64,000 nt of DNA, from positions 1 through 64,000 of the forward strand of contig NZ_JAFFZM010000008.1 in the NCBI RefSeq assembly GCF_017676345.1, given 5' to 3'. Positions 30,163 to 39,209 of this stretch are shown one piece after another. This stretch comes from Streptomyces smyrnaeus. GTDB taxonomy: Bacteria > Actinomycetota > Actinomycetes > Streptomycetales > Streptomycetaceae. The notes below the pieces were generated by a model. It made no database searches. It was not told where the DNA came from and was given only the letters and a program-made list of their open reading frames with translations. The position numbers and the translations under genes are program-made. How positions within the stretch are numbered: position 1 is the stretch's first letter; every line of letters begins with the position of its first letter.

Positions 30163-31983
30163 GTGGACGCGCAAGGCCGTGGGCACGCGGGAGATGTCGA
30201 TCCCGCGGATCAGTGGGTGTTCAACCCGAACACCGGCAGCTACGAACTGCGACTGAACCCCGTCGCCGACGACTCGCAGAGTCGGTACGGCTCCCGCCGC
30301 ACCTCCGCCCCGCGCCAGAGAAGTTCTTCCCCCGATGAGCGCACTTCCACACCTGCCGAGCCCGGCGCCGGTGAGCGTTCCGGGGGGCGCACCGGGGATC
30401 GTGTGCGCTCCCGTACCGGTGAACGCGCGAGTGAGCGGGCCGACCGCCCCGGCTCACGCTCGGCCCGGCGCGCCGAGGCCAAGCTTCCCGCCCAGCGGCG
30501 GGCCCGCGCCTCCGAGCGGTCCGGCTCGGCGGAGGGGCCGGGCAGGGGCGGCGGCCGGGGGCGCAGAAAGGCCAAACGGCAGCTCTCGGGCAAGCAGAAG
30601 GCGCTGCGCATCGGCGGCGGCGTCGTCGGTCTCGTCCTGGTGGGGGGCTGCATCGCCGGCACCGTCCTCTACCAGAAGCTCAACGGCAACATCAACAAGA
30701 TCGACGTGGGGGAGAACAACCCCGCCGTCACCGACGGTCCGGTCAACATCCTGGTCATCGGCACCGACGCCCGCTCCGGCAAGGGGAACACCGGCTACGG
30801 GGACAAGGGCAGTGTCGGCCATGCGGACACCACGCTCCTCTTCCACGTCTCCGAGGACCGCTCCAACGCCACCGCGCTCTCCATCCCGCGCGACATGATC
30901 ACCGACATCCCCCAGTGCGAGACCACGCTGGAGAACGGCGAGAAGAAGATCATCCCGGGTGAGCAGGGCGTGCGCTTCAACACCAGCCTCGGCCAGGCGG
31001 ACCGGAACCCGAAGTGCACCTGGGACACCGTCGAGAAGCTGACCGGTGTGCAGATCCACCACTTCATGATGGCGGACTTCAACGCCGTCAAGGAGCTGTC
31101 CACGGCGATCGGCGGCGTCGAGGTCTGCACACGCAAGCCGATAAACGACCCCAAGTCGCATCTGAAGCTGAAGGCGGGCAAGCACGTCGTCGAGGGCGAG
31201 CAGGCCCTCGCATTCGTACGGACCCGGCACGCGGTCGGCTTCGGCAGCGACCTGGACCGGATCAAGCTGCAGCAGCAGTTCCTCAGCTCGATGATCCGCA
31301 AGATGAAGTCCAGCGGCACGCTGACCAGCCCCTCCAAGCTGTTCAAACTGAGCAACGCCGCGACCAAGGCGCTGACGGTGGACACCGGGATCGGCAGCGT
31401 CAAGAAGCTGATGGACCTGGCGAACGACCTCAAGCGCGTGAACATCAAGAACATCACCTTCGCCACGGTCCCGGTCGTCGACAACCCGAACGACCCGGCC
31501 ACGGTGGTGCTCAACCGCCAGAAGGCCGAGCCGCTGTTCGAGATGGTCCGCGAGGACAAGTCGCTGACCGGGAAGAACAAGAAGAAGAAGGCGGACAAGC
31601 CGAAGGCGAAGAAGGCTCCGGCCTCCGAGGTGAACGTCTCCATCCTGAACGGCGGCGGCCCCTCGGGTGCGGCGGCGACAACGGCGGACTGGCTGCTCAA
31701 CAGGGGCGTGGGGCAGGCGGCGTCCGGCGGCAACGCGGCGCAGCAGCTGTCCAAGACCCGGCTGGAGTTCCCCCCGTCGCAGGAGGGTGAGGCGGCCAGG
31801 CTGGCGGACATGCTCAAGCTGCCGGCCTCGGCGCTGAAGAAGACCGAGGACTCGGGATCGAGCATGACGCTGACGCTCGGCAAGGACTTCTCCGAGCCGG
31901 GCAAGTCACCGGGCGCTCCCGACAAGGCGCCTTCCGGGGTCGACAAGGTCCGTGCCAATGACAAGAACGTGTGTGCGAAGTGA
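30163..31983 (+). CDS. LCP family protein 2 with LytR_C domain
   Basis: This 606-residue LCP protein has an unusually long cytoplasmic N-terminus (about 145 residues, Arg/Ser-rich), one membrane helix near 150-170 (GGGVVGLVLVGGCIAGTVLYQKL) and an LCP domain with NILVIGTDARSGKGNTGYGDKGSVGHADTTLLFHV, LSIPRDMITDIP and FVRTRHAVGFGSDLDRIKLQQQFL. A Lys-rich linker is followed by a LytR_C domain (VNVSILNGGGPSGAAATTADWLL). The GTG start has GGAGG upstream. It follows LCP 1 by 147 bp and precedes LCP 3 by 70 bp on the same strand, so the three are probably co-transcribed at least in part. Confidence 0.92.
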   Translation: MDAQGRGHAGDVDPADQWVFNPNTGSYELRLNPVADDSQSRYGSRRTSAPRQRSSSPDERTSTPAEPGAGERSGGRTGDRVRSRTGERASERADRPGSRSARRAEAKLPAQRRARASERSGSAEGPGRGGGRGRRKAKRQLSGKQKALRIGGGVVGLVLVGGCIAGTVLYQKLNGNINKIDVGENNPAVTDGPVNILVIGTDARSGKGNTGYGDKGSVGHADTTLLFHVSEDRSNATALSIPRDMITDIPQCETTLENGEKKIIPGEQGVRFNTSLGQADRNPKCTWDTVEKLTGVQIHHFMMADFNAVKELSTAIGGVEVCTRKPINDPKSHLKLKAGKHVVEGEQALAFVRTRHAVGFGSDLDRIKLQQQFLSSMIRKMKSSGTLTSPSKLFKLSNAATKALTVDTGIGSVKKLMDLANDLKRVNIKNITFATVPVVDNPNDPATVVLNRQKAEPLFEMVREDKSLTGKNKKKKADKPKAKKAPASEVNVSILNGGGPSGAAATTADWLLNRGVGQAASGGNAAQQLSKTRLEFPPSQEGEAARLADMLKLPASALKKTEDSGSSMTLTLGKDFSEPGKSPGAPDKAPSGVDKVRANDKNVCAK

Positions 31984-32053
31984 TTTCTACCCCTCCGGTA
32001 CGTCCCGCCAGGCGCCCGGGGGCAGCACAACCTGAACATCTCGGGGAGGTCCC

Positions 32054-33823
32054 GTGCGGCAGAACGACACCGGCGGCGGCAGGGAGGCGCAGCGCGGCGC
32101 CCCCACCGCCGCCGACCGCGGCTGGGACGAAAGCCTGTACGGGGCCCACCCGGCAGAGCGGGACCCGAGCCCCGAGAGCGCATCCGGTGCGGCGTCCGCA
32201 CCCCTGGATACGCCCGGCGCCGACGGCGGCCGGGGCCGCCGCGGACAGCGCGGGAGCGAGAAGACAAGCGGGGCGGGAAACAGAGCCGGCCGGGGCGGCG
32301 GAGGCGGGGCAGCGGTGAGCCGTGCCAAGCGGCCGAGCCGGGGCAAACGCGCGCTGCGCTGGTCCGCGGTCGTCCTCGCGGTGCTCATACTCGGCACGGC
32401 GGGAGCGGGCTACCTCTACTACCAGCACCTCAACAGCAACCTCGACAAGGACGAGCTGAACCTCGGGGACAACAAGCTCCACCGCTCCGACCCCAACGCC
32501 GCCGGACAGCGGCCGATGAACATCCTGCTGCTGGGCTCCGACTCACGCGCCTCCGAGGAGAACGTACGGCTCGGCGGCTCCCGCGCCGACCGCGACCGGC
32601 CGCCGCTGGCGGACGTACAGATGCTGCTGCACGTCTCCGCCGACCGCAGCAACATGTCGGTCATCTCCGTACCGCGAGACACCAGGACGACGATCCCCAA
32701 GTGCACCGACCCGGACGACGGGAAGGTCTATCCGGCGACCACCGACAAGATCAACACCAGCCTGCAGCACGGCGGCCCCGGGTGCACCGTGGCCACCTGG
32801 GAAGAGATGACCGGCATCCCGATCGATCACTTCATGATGATCGACTTCTCAGGCGTGGTCTCCATGGCCGACGCGGTCGGCGGTGTCCCGGTCTGCGTCA
32901 AGGAGAACGTGCACGACCCGAAGTCGAAACTGAAACTGAAGAAGGGCACCTCCGTCATCAAGGGCGAGCAGGCCCTCAGCTGGCTGCGCACCCGGCACGG
33001 CTTCGGCGACGGTACGGACATAGGGCGTGCCAAGGCGCAGCACATGTACATGAACGCGATGGTGCGCCAGCTCAAGGCGGGCACCAAGCTGACCGACCCG
33101 GGCAAGCTGCGCGATCTGGCGGAGGCCGCCACCAAGGCGCTCACCGTCGACAAGGGCATCGGCTCGGTCAAGAAGCTCTACGACCTTGGCAACGATCTCA
33201 AGCAGGTGCCGACCAAGCGCATCACCATGGCCACCATGCCGTGGGAGTACGGTCCCGGCGGCAGCTATGTGGTGCCCAAGGAGGGCGACGCGGACAAGGT
33301 CTTCTCCCTGGTGCGCAACGACGTGGCGCTCGACGGCAAGGACAAGAAGAAGGCCGAGGCCAGCAAGTCGGCGCAGCCCACCGAGCCGTCGCAGCCGAAG
33401 GCCGAGATCCCGATCAGCGTGATGAACGGAACCGGCACCGCGCTCCAGCGGCCGGTCACCGGCCGGGCGAGCGTCATCGCGGGCGCGCTGGCCAACAAGG
33501 GCTTCCGCCAGGCCACCGCCGACCAGACGCCCCAGTCGCGCGCCGACACCACCATCAGCTATCCGCGTGAGGAACAGCGCGGTGACGCGCTGGCCGTCGC
33601 CAAGGCGCTCGGCATCCCGGAGCGGCTGGTCAAGCACTCCGCGGGCGTGCAGCGGGTCACCCTCATCATCGGGGCCGACTGGCGTGAGGGGCCGAGCTAT
33701 CCCAAGGGAGACAGCGGCGCGGACGGCAAGAAGGACGACCAGAAGGCGCCCGACAGCGCGGACGCGCTGCGGGGCGACAACAAGAAGGCGTGCATGGACG
33801 TCAACCCGAACTACACGTGGTGA
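32054..33823 (+). CDS. LCP family protein 3 with LytR_C domain
   Basis: The 589-residue protein parallels LCP 2. It has a roughly 100-residue disordered basic cytoplasmic region, a membrane helix near 102-123 (SAVVLAVLILGTAGAGYLYYQHL), and an LCP domain with NILLLGSDSRASEENV, DVQMLLHVSADRSNMSVISVPRDTRTTIP and WLRTRHGFGDGTDIGRAKAQHMYM. A LytR_C-like domain lies at the C-terminus (IPISVMNGTGTALQRPVTGRASVIAGALANKGF). The GTG start follows GGGGAGG. It converges with the glycosyltransferase gene across a strong terminator. Its sequence similarity to LCP 2 and adjacency suggest an old tandem duplication. Confidence 0.92.
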   Translation: MRQNDTGGGREAQRGAPTAADRGWDESLYGAHPAERDPSPESASGAASAPLDTPGADGGRGRRGQRGSEKTSGAGNRAGRGGGGGAAVSRAKRPSRGKRALRWSAVVLAVLILGTAGAGYLYYQHLNSNLDKDELNLGDNKLHRSDPNAAGQRPMNILLLGSDSRASEENVRLGGSRADRDRPPLADVQMLLHVSADRSNMSVISVPRDTRTTIPKCTDPDDGKVYPATTDKINTSLQHGGPGCTVATWEEMTGIPIDHFMMIDFSGVVSMADAVGGVPVCVKENVHDPKSKLKLKKGTSVIKGEQALSWLRTRHGFGDGTDIGRAKAQHMYMNAMVRQLKAGTKLTDPGKLRDLAEAATKALTVDKGIGSVKKLYDLGNDLKQVPTKRITMATMPWEYGPGGSYVVPKEGDADKVFSLVRNDVALDGKDKKKAEASKSAQPTEPSQPKAEIPISVMNGTGTALQRPVTGRASVIAGALANKGFRQATADQTPQSRADTTISYPREEQRGDALAVAKALGIPERLVKHSAGVQRVTLIIGADWREGPSYPKGDSGADGKKDDQKAPDSADALRGDNKKACMDVNPNYTW

Positions 33824-33882
33824 GGCGCTGACGCCGCCCGCGGCGGGTGACGCGGCTGAACGCGTAGGACGCAACTGAACGC

Positions 33883-33917
33883 GTAAGGGGCGCCCTCCCA
33901 GGGAGGGCGCCCCTTAC
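33883..33917. terminator. Bidirectional terminator
   Basis: A perfect inverted repeat with 17-nt arms (33883-33899 and 33901-33917) around a single A lies between convergent LCP 3 and the glycosyltransferase gene. As RNA it forms a stem of about 15 bp with a small loop. Confidence 0.88.
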
Positions 33918-33953
33918 ATACGTTCGTCCGCCGCCGGTGCGCTCCGGCTGCCG

Positions 33954-35018
33954 CTACTGCGTGGCCGGCACCGGCGCCCGCCGGCTCGCGATGACCTTGC
34001 GGGCCAGCTTCTTCGGGCTGGTCAGGAAACCCCACCCCCACGACATGTGCATGGTGGCGAGCGCGACGGGGATCTGGGCGCGGGCCTTCAGCGACAGCCC
34101 CCGGCCCGCGGGCAGCGAGCCGGCGACGATGGCCGCCAGATAGCCGCCGGGCACCACCAGCCCCCACGGGGTGACGGCGACGCCCACCACCAGGCCGGCC
34201 GCGATGGCGCACACGGCGGCCGGCGGTGCCAGATAGCGCAGATTGATGGACCCGGCGTGGTAGCGGGCCACGACGTGCCGCCAGCGGCCGTAGTTGCGGT
34301 ACTGCTTGGCCAGCGCGCGCACGCTGGGCCGGGGCCGGTAGGAGACCCGCAGTTCGGGCGAGAACCAGATCAGCCCGCCCGCCTCGCGGATGCGGAAGTT
34401 CAACTCCCAGTCCTGGGCGCGGATGAACTCCTCGTTGTAGCCGCCCTGCTGCTCCAACACCTCGCGGCGGAAGACACCCAGATAGACCGTCTCGGCCTCG
34501 CCGGCGGTGCCGCCGGTGTGGAAGGCGGCGTTTCCCACACCGATCTTCGAGGTCATCGCCGCCGCGACGGCGTGCTCCCAGGCGTTCTCGCCCTCGGCGT
34601 GCATGATGCCGCCGACATTGGCGGCGCCGGTCTCCTCCAGCAGCCGCACGGCCGTGGCGATGTAGTCGGCGGAGAGCATCCCGTGCCCGTCGACACGCAC
34701 CACCACCGGATGCCGGGACGCCTTGATCGCGGCGTTCAGCCCGGCCGGGGTACGGCCGGTGGGGTTGGGCACCGTGTGCACGCGGGGGTCCTCGGCGACC
34801 AGCTCGGCGGCGATCTCGTCCGTACGGTCCGTGGAGGGCCCCAGCGCGATGACCACCTCCAGCTCGCCGTCGTAGCGCTGCTGCAGGATGTGCCGCACGG
34901 AGCTGCGCAGATGCCGTTCCTCGTTGAGGACCGGCATGATCACGGAGACGGGAGGCTGGGCTGCGTCCGGGGGGGAGTCCGGGGAAGGACGTCGGTTCTC
35001 GCGAGTCACGGCGCTCAC
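33954..35018 (-). CDS. Membrane-bound glycosyltransferase family 2
   Basis: The 354-residue protein has a GT-A domain at the N-terminus: PVSVIMPVLNEERHLRSSVRHILQQ, VIALGPSTDRTDEIAAELV, the DxD motif in VVVRVDGHGMLS and the later EFIRAQDWELNFRIREAGG. Two C-terminal membrane segments follow (AAVCAIAAGLVVGVAVTPWGL and PGGYLAAIVAGSL). It resembles succinoglycan or wall-polysaccharide glycosyltransferases using nucleotide sugars at the inner membrane face. The GTG at 35018 (SAVTRENRRPS) is one choice; another in-frame GTG lies three codons later. Flanking LCP genes suggest it builds a polymer that those enzymes attach to peptidoglycan. Confidence 0.88.
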   Translation of the reverse strand: MSAVTRENRRPSPDSPPDAAQPPVSVIMPVLNEERHLRSSVRHILQQRYDGELEVVIALGPSTDRTDEIAAELVAEDPRVHTVPNPTGRTPAGLNAAIKASRHPVVVRVDGHGMLSADYIATAVRLLEETGAANVGGIMHAEGENAWEHAVAAAMTSKIGVGNAAFHTGGTAGEAETVYLGVFRREVLEQQGGYNEEFIRAQDWELNFRIREAGGLIWFSPELRVSYRPRPSVRALAKQYRNYGRWRHVVARYHAGSINLRYLAPPAAVCAIAAGLVVGVAVTPWGLVVPGGYLAAIVAGSLPAGRGLSLKARAQIPVALATMHMSWGWGFLTSPKKLARKVIASRRAPVPATQ

Positions 35019-35127
35019 GTTACCGCGATCGGGCGAACGGTCCGTACGCCCGCGCCCCTCCTGGGGCCGGTCCCGGGACGGGACGGCGTGTACGCACGAT
35101 CCGGAGATCGTACCGGCATACAGTGTG

Positions 35128-35151
35128 GGAACTTCAAGTCACCGTATTGTC
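35128..35151 (+). promoter_or_regulatory. Candidate SigE (ECF envelope-stress) promoter of LCP 4
   Basis: GGAAC (35128-35132) and GTC (35149-35151) are separated by 16 bp, matching the GGAAC / GTC pattern of Streptomyces SigE promoters. The TTG start lies 46 bp downstream of the GTC. Cell-wall genes, including LCP genes, are known members of the SigE regulon in S. coelicolor. No competing TTGACA/TATAAT-like promoter is seen in this 178-bp divergent gap. Confidence 0.5.
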
Positions 35152-35196
35152 ACCCTAAGTACTTTCTCTGTTCGTCTCTGCGGAAGGCGGCCACTC

Positions 35197-36639
35197 TTGC
35201 CTCGACGCGCCTCCTCCCCCCACAACGGCCCACGCCGACGCCGTCAGGGCCCGCGCTGGGGCCTGCGGATCGCCACGGGCACCTCCGTGCTGCTGCTGGC
35301 CGCCGGTGGCGTCGGGCACGCGATGGTGACAGGACTGAGTTCGGACGTGCGCAGGGTCGACCCGTTCGACGGACTGGACACCGACAGCCGCCCCAAGGAC
35401 GACAACGGCGTCAACTTCCTCGTCGTCGGCACCGACCGCAGAGACGGGCTCTCGGCCACCCAGAAGGAGCGCTACAACCTGGGCGGCTCGGCCTGCGACT
35501 GCACGGACACGATGCTGCTGGTCCACCTCTCCGGCGACCGGGAGCGCGCCACGGTCGTCAGCCTGCCGCGCGACACCTACACAAAACTGCCGCCGCACAA
35601 GGACCGCACCACCGGCAAGCGGGTGGCCGAGCGACCCGCCAAGCTGAACGCCGCCTACACGGCGGGCGGCGCCCCCTTGACCGTGCGGACCGTGGAGAAG
35701 CTCACGCGCGTCCATGTCGACCACTACCTGGAGGTCGATTTCACCAGCTTCATGAGCACCGTGGACGTGCTGGGCGGCGTGCCGGTCTGTACGACCAAGC
35801 CGCTCAAGGACAGCTACTCGGGTCTCGACCTGCCCAAGGGCACCACCAAGCTGAACGGCGGACAGGCACTGCAGTACGTCCGGGCGCGGCATCTGGACGG
35901 CGGCTCGGACCTGAGCCGGATGAAGCGGCAGCAGCACTTCCTCGCCTCGGTGATGTCGCGGGCCACCGACACCGGGGTGCTGATGAACCCGGTGCGCTTC
36001 AACAAGGTGGCAGCGACCCTGCTGGAGTCGGTGCGCGCCGACCAGGGATTCGGCACCGAGCAGATGATGGCCCTCGGTCAGGCGATGCGCGGCTTCAGCC
36101 CGGCGTCCTCGGAGTTCGCCTCCGTACCGCTGGCCGACACCGACCACCGGGTGCCCGGCCTGGGCTCGACCGTCAAATGGGACGAGCGCAAGGCGGCCAA
36201 GCTGTTCGCGGCGCTGCGCGAGGACCGTCCGCTGTCCGGGCCGACCGAGCCGAAGCGGGGCGGACCCCCGCAGGTCGAGGTCGCCCCGCGCAACATCAAG
36301 GTGGAGGTGGCCAATGCCACGGGCCGCCAAGGGCTCGGTGCGCGGATCGACCGGCAGCTGCGCGGCACCGGCTTCGCCACCGCCGGGGTCGCCACCAACG
36401 CTCCGCGCGCCGACCGCCCCCGGACGACCATCACCTACGACCCCCGCTGGAACCGTTCCGCCCGCTCTTTGGCCGCAGCGCTTCCCGGAGCCGAACTGGT
36501 GAAGGCCGAGCGCCGGGGCGCACGGATGAAGGTGACGATCGGTGACCCGGACCAACGGGTGCGCCGGGTCGAGCCCCCGGAGGTGGACAGCTCCCCGGGC
36601 GAGGCACCCATGCGGGGGGACGAGGTGGACTGCGAGTAG
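35197..36639 (+). CDS. LCP family protein 4 with LytR_C domain
   Basis: The 480-residue protein starts at TTG 35197 (PRRASSPHNGPRRRR), which has GGAAGG 9 nt upstream; no better start exists before the membrane helix (about 22-44, IATGTSVLLLAAGGVGHAMV). The LCP domain carries VNFLVVGTDRRDGLS, CDCTDTMLLVHLSGDRERATVVSLPRDTYTKLP and YVRARHLDGGSDLSRMKRQQHFL. A LytR_C domain follows (IKVEVANATGRQGLGARIDRQL). A Cys pair (SACDCTD) in the active-site region is unusual among these paralogues. It diverges from the glycosyltransferase and may be driven by SigE. Confidence 0.9.
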   Translation: MPRRASSPHNGPRRRRQGPRWGLRIATGTSVLLLAAGGVGHAMVTGLSSDVRRVDPFDGLDTDSRPKDDNGVNFLVVGTDRRDGLSATQKERYNLGGSACDCTDTMLLVHLSGDRERATVVSLPRDTYTKLPPHKDRTTGKRVAERPAKLNAAYTAGGAPLTVRTVEKLTRVHVDHYLEVDFTSFMSTVDVLGGVPVCTTKPLKDSYSGLDLPKGTTKLNGGQALQYVRARHLDGGSDLSRMKRQQHFLASVMSRATDTGVLMNPVRFNKVAATLLESVRADQGFGTEQMMALGQAMRGFSPASSEFASVPLADTDHRVPGLGSTVKWDERKAAKLFAALREDRPLSGPTEPKRGGPPQVEVAPRNIKVEVANATGRQGLGARIDRQLRGTGFATAGVATNAPRADRPRTTITYDPRWNRSARSLAAALPGAELVKAERRGARMKVTIGDPDQRVRRVEPPEVDSSPGEAPMRGDEVDCE

Positions 36640-36660
36640 CCGTCCGCCCGGGTGCGGGTG

Positions 36661-37200
36661 CTACTGGTCGGGGCGCTGTTCGCGCAGCTCCCTGATGGCC
36701 CGGCGCCGGGCGAGCCGGTGCGTACGCCTGATCTGCGCCTCCTGGAACCGCCGGTGGTCCCGCTCGGTCTCCGGGAGCACCGGCGGCACCGAGCGCGGCT
36801 TGCCCTCCTCGTCGACCGCGGCGAAGACCAGATAGGCCGATCCGACCTGCTGTGCGGGGGTCGACTCGTTCCAGCGCTCGGCCATGACGCGTACGCCCAC
36901 CTCCATGGAGGTGCGGCCCGTCCAGTTGCACTGCGCGTGGACGTGGACGAGATCGCCGACGCGGACCGGTGAGAGGAACGCCATCTCGTCCATGGACGCC
37001 GTTACCGCGGGCCCCGACGAGTGACGGCCGGCGACCGCCCCGGCCGCGTCGTCCACCAGCTTCATGATCACGCCACCGTGGACGGTACCGAGGAGGTTGG
37101 TGTCGGCCGCCGTCATGATGTGCGACAGCGTCGTGCGAGACGCCGATGTCGGCTTTCCGGGAAGGTCGTCCCCTGCCGACTGAGGGCCCTGATCAGACAT
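36661..37200 (-). CDS. Hotdog-fold acyl-CoA thioesterase
   Basis: This 179-residue protein belongs to the YciA/BFIT-type acyl-CoA hydrolases. The hotdog domain (about residues 15-140) contains SHIMTAADTNLLGTVHGGVIMKLVDDAAGAVAGRHS, with the conserved Asn, His and Asp, and VRVGDLVHVHAQCNWTGRTSMEVGVRVMAE. The last 40 residues are charged and Arg-rich. It should hydrolyse medium- or long-chain acyl-CoA to free acids. The ATG at 37200 (MSDQGPQSAGDDLP) is chosen; the longer upstream frame is non-coding. It converges with LCP 4 (21 bp apart) and diverges from LCP 5 without obvious functional link. Confidence 0.88.
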   Translation of the reverse strand: MSDQGPQSAGDDLPGKPTSASRTTLSHIMTAADTNLLGTVHGGVIMKLVDDAAGAVAGRHSSGPAVTASMDEMAFLSPVRVGDLVHVHAQCNWTGRTSMEVGVRVMAERWNESTPAQQVGSAYLVFAAVDEEGKPRSVPPVLPETERDHRRFQEAQIRRTHRLARRRAIRELREQRPDQ

Positions 37201-37387
37201 GACACCACCATAAGCGGACGGCTCCGGGCCCCGTGCTCCGCCGAGGTCGGGCCGCCCCGCTCCCCGCCCCGCGCCGCCTGGGGAAGCCCCGCAGACCGCG
37301 GCAATTTGCATCAGAACTGCTACAGCCTGACCCCGAAGTGGTACCCGCCCTGTGTTCCTCCCCTCCAGGGCAGGCACACTGCGGGGC

Positions 37388-38647
37388 ATGAATCAGTGGC
37401 CCGATAGCTCGCGGGGCCGGGAAGGTCGTGGCAGCGGCGCGTCCCGTCCCGACCCCACACGTGTCATGCCCCATACATCGGCCCCGGGCGTCCCTCCGCA
37501 GAGCCGGGGCCCGGGCCAGGGGTCCGGCTACGGCGGGGGGCCCGGATACGACGCGGGCTACGGAAGGCCGCACGACGGGTACGACTCCGGCTACAACGAG
37601 GGCCAGGTCTACGGAGGCGGCCGGGGCGGCGACCGCGGCGACTACGGCGGCCGGCCACGACCGGACTGGCGCCGCCGTACCAAGTGGACACTGATCACGC
37701 TGGTCGTCGTGGTGCTGGCCTGGTCGATCGGCACCTACTTCTGGGCCGACTCCAAGCTGCGCCGGGAGGTGGACCTCAGCATCGTCGAGGACCGCCCCGA
37801 GGCCGGGGACGGCACCAACTACCTCATCGTCGGCTCGGACAGTCGCGAGGGCATGAGCGACGAGGAGAAGAAGGAGCTCCACACCGGCGGGCCCACGGAC
37901 GAGGGCCGCACCGACTCGATCATGATTCTGCACGTGGGCAGCAACGGGAACACCATGATCTCGCTGCCGCGCGACTCGAACGTCGAGGTTCCGTCCTACA
38001 CCGGCTCGGAGTCCGGCAAGCACTACCCCGCGCAGGGCCGCCAGACGAAGATCAACGCCACCTACGCCGAGGACGGGCCCGAGCTGCTCGTCCGTACGGT
38101 CGAGCACAACACCGGGCTGAAGATCGACCACTACGCGGAGATCGGCTTCGGCGGCTTCGCGAAGATCGTGGACGCGGTCGGCGGCGTCGAGATGGACATC
38201 CCGCGCGACATCAAGGACGAGAAGTCCGGCGCCGACCTGCAGAAGGGCAAGCAGACCCTCGACGGCCGGCAGGCGCTCGCGTTCGTCCGCACCCGTTACG
38301 CGCTGCCCGGCAGCGACCTGGACCGCACCAAGAACCAGCAGAAGTTCCTCTCGGCGCTGGCGAACCAGACCGCGACTCCGAGCACCGTCCTCAACCCGTT
38401 CAAGCTCTACCCGACGATGGGCGCCGGCCTGGACACCCTCAAGGTGGACAAGGACATGAGCCTGTGGAACGTCGCCTCGATGTTCTGGGCCATGAAGGGC
38501 GTCTCCGGCGGCGACGGCAAGTCCATGAACATGCCGATCGCCGGCAACGCCCCGAACGGCAACCTCCAGTGGGACAAGGCCAAGGTCAAGAAGTTGGTCA
38601 GCCAGCTCAACAACGACGAGAAGGTGACCGTGACCTCCGACCGCTGA
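37388..38647 (+). CDS. LCP family protein 5
   Basis: This 419-residue protein has a 95-residue Gly/Tyr/Asp-rich cytoplasmic tail (GYGGGPGYDAGYGRPHDGYD region) and one membrane helix (about 100-120, TLITLVVVVLAWSIGTYFWA). Its LCP domain includes NYLIVGSDSREGMSDEEKKE, TDSIMILHVGSNGNTMISLPRDSNVEVP, VDAVGGVEMDIPRDIKDEKSG and FVRTRYALPGSDLDRTKNQQKFL. There is no LytR_C domain. The tail resembles a low-complexity interaction segment and differs from the other paralogues. The ATG at 37388 follows a GGGG sequence. Like the others it probably attaches a wall glycopolymer. Confidence 0.92.
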   Translation: MNQWPDSSRGREGRGSGASRPDPTRVMPHTSAPGVPPQSRGPGQGSGYGGGPGYDAGYGRPHDGYDSGYNEGQVYGGGRGGDRGDYGGRPRPDWRRRTKWTLITLVVVVLAWSIGTYFWADSKLRREVDLSIVEDRPEAGDGTNYLIVGSDSREGMSDEEKKELHTGGPTDEGRTDSIMILHVGSNGNTMISLPRDSNVEVPSYTGSESGKHYPAQGRQTKINATYAEDGPELLVRTVEHNTGLKIDHYAEIGFGGFAKIVDAVGGVEMDIPRDIKDEKSGADLQKGKQTLDGRQALAFVRTRYALPGSDLDRTKNQQKFLSALANQTATPSTVLNPFKLYPTMGAGLDTLKVDKDMSLWNVASMFWAMKGVSGGDGKSMNMPIAGNAPNGNLQWDKAKVKKLVSQLNNDEKVTVTSDR

Positions 38648-38721
38648 CCTCCAAGCGCTGCGGTGCCGGCCGCCGACACGCCAGGCGCCGAGGCGTGCCG
38701 GTGAGCCGAGCGGAGCCGAGA

Positions 38722-38757
38722 ACCGAGGCCGGGCCCTGGACAGGGCCCGGCCTCGGT
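38722..38757. terminator. Bidirectional terminator
   Basis: A perfect 17-bp inverted repeat (38722-38738 and 38741-38757), followed by GTTT on the plus strand, lies between convergent LCP 5 and the VOC gene. Confidence 0.9.
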
Positions 38758-38783
38758 GTTTCCGCCCGCCGCTGCCGTTCGGC

Positions 38784-39167
38784 TCAGCGGTCGACCAGAC
38801 AGAGGCAGAAGGGGTGCCCGGCCGGGTCGAGATAGACGCGGAAATCCCGGGCGCCGTCCCCGTCGTCCTGCAGGAGGCGTGCGCCCAGCGCCAGTGCCTC
38901 CTGTTCGGCCTCCTCGATCCGGGACGGCGGTACGTCCAGATCGAGGTGGAACTGCTGCGAGTGCTCCTCGCTCGGCCACTGCGGCGGGACGAACCCCGGC
39001 GCCTGCTGGAACGCCAGCCGCCGCCGGCCGTCCTCGTCGAGCACCTCCGTCCACGAGCTGTCGCTCTCCGGGTCCACCTTCCAGCCCAGCAGCTGCGCGT
39101 AGAACTCCGCCAGACGCCGGGTGTCGGGGCAGTCCAGTACGACTACGCCCATCTTGGGGATGGCCAT
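38784..39167 (-). CDS. VOC (glyoxalase/bleomycin-resistance) family protein
   Basis: The 127-residue protein has the two-module VOC fold: MGVVVLDCPDTRRLAEFYAQLLGWKV starts the first half, and FHLDLDVPPSRIEEAEQEALALGARLL and FRVYLDPAGHPFCLCL mark the second. VOC proteins act as metal-dependent isomerases, dioxygenases or drug-binding proteins; the specific activity is not predictable. The ATG at 39167 has GAGAGGA upstream. It diverges from a CGNR zinc-finger regulator across a region with four GTTACC half-sites, so that regulator probably controls it. Confidence 0.88.
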   Translation of the reverse strand: MAIPKMGVVVLDCPDTRRLAEFYAQLLGWKVDPESDSSWTEVLDEDGRRRLAFQQAPGFVPPQWPSEEHSQQFHLDLDVPPSRIEEAEQEALALGARLLQDDGDGARDFRVYLDPAGHPFCLCLVDR

Positions 39168-39209
39168 CGTGAATCCTCTCGGTTGCTCGCCGTCGACCAC
39201 CGATCGGCC

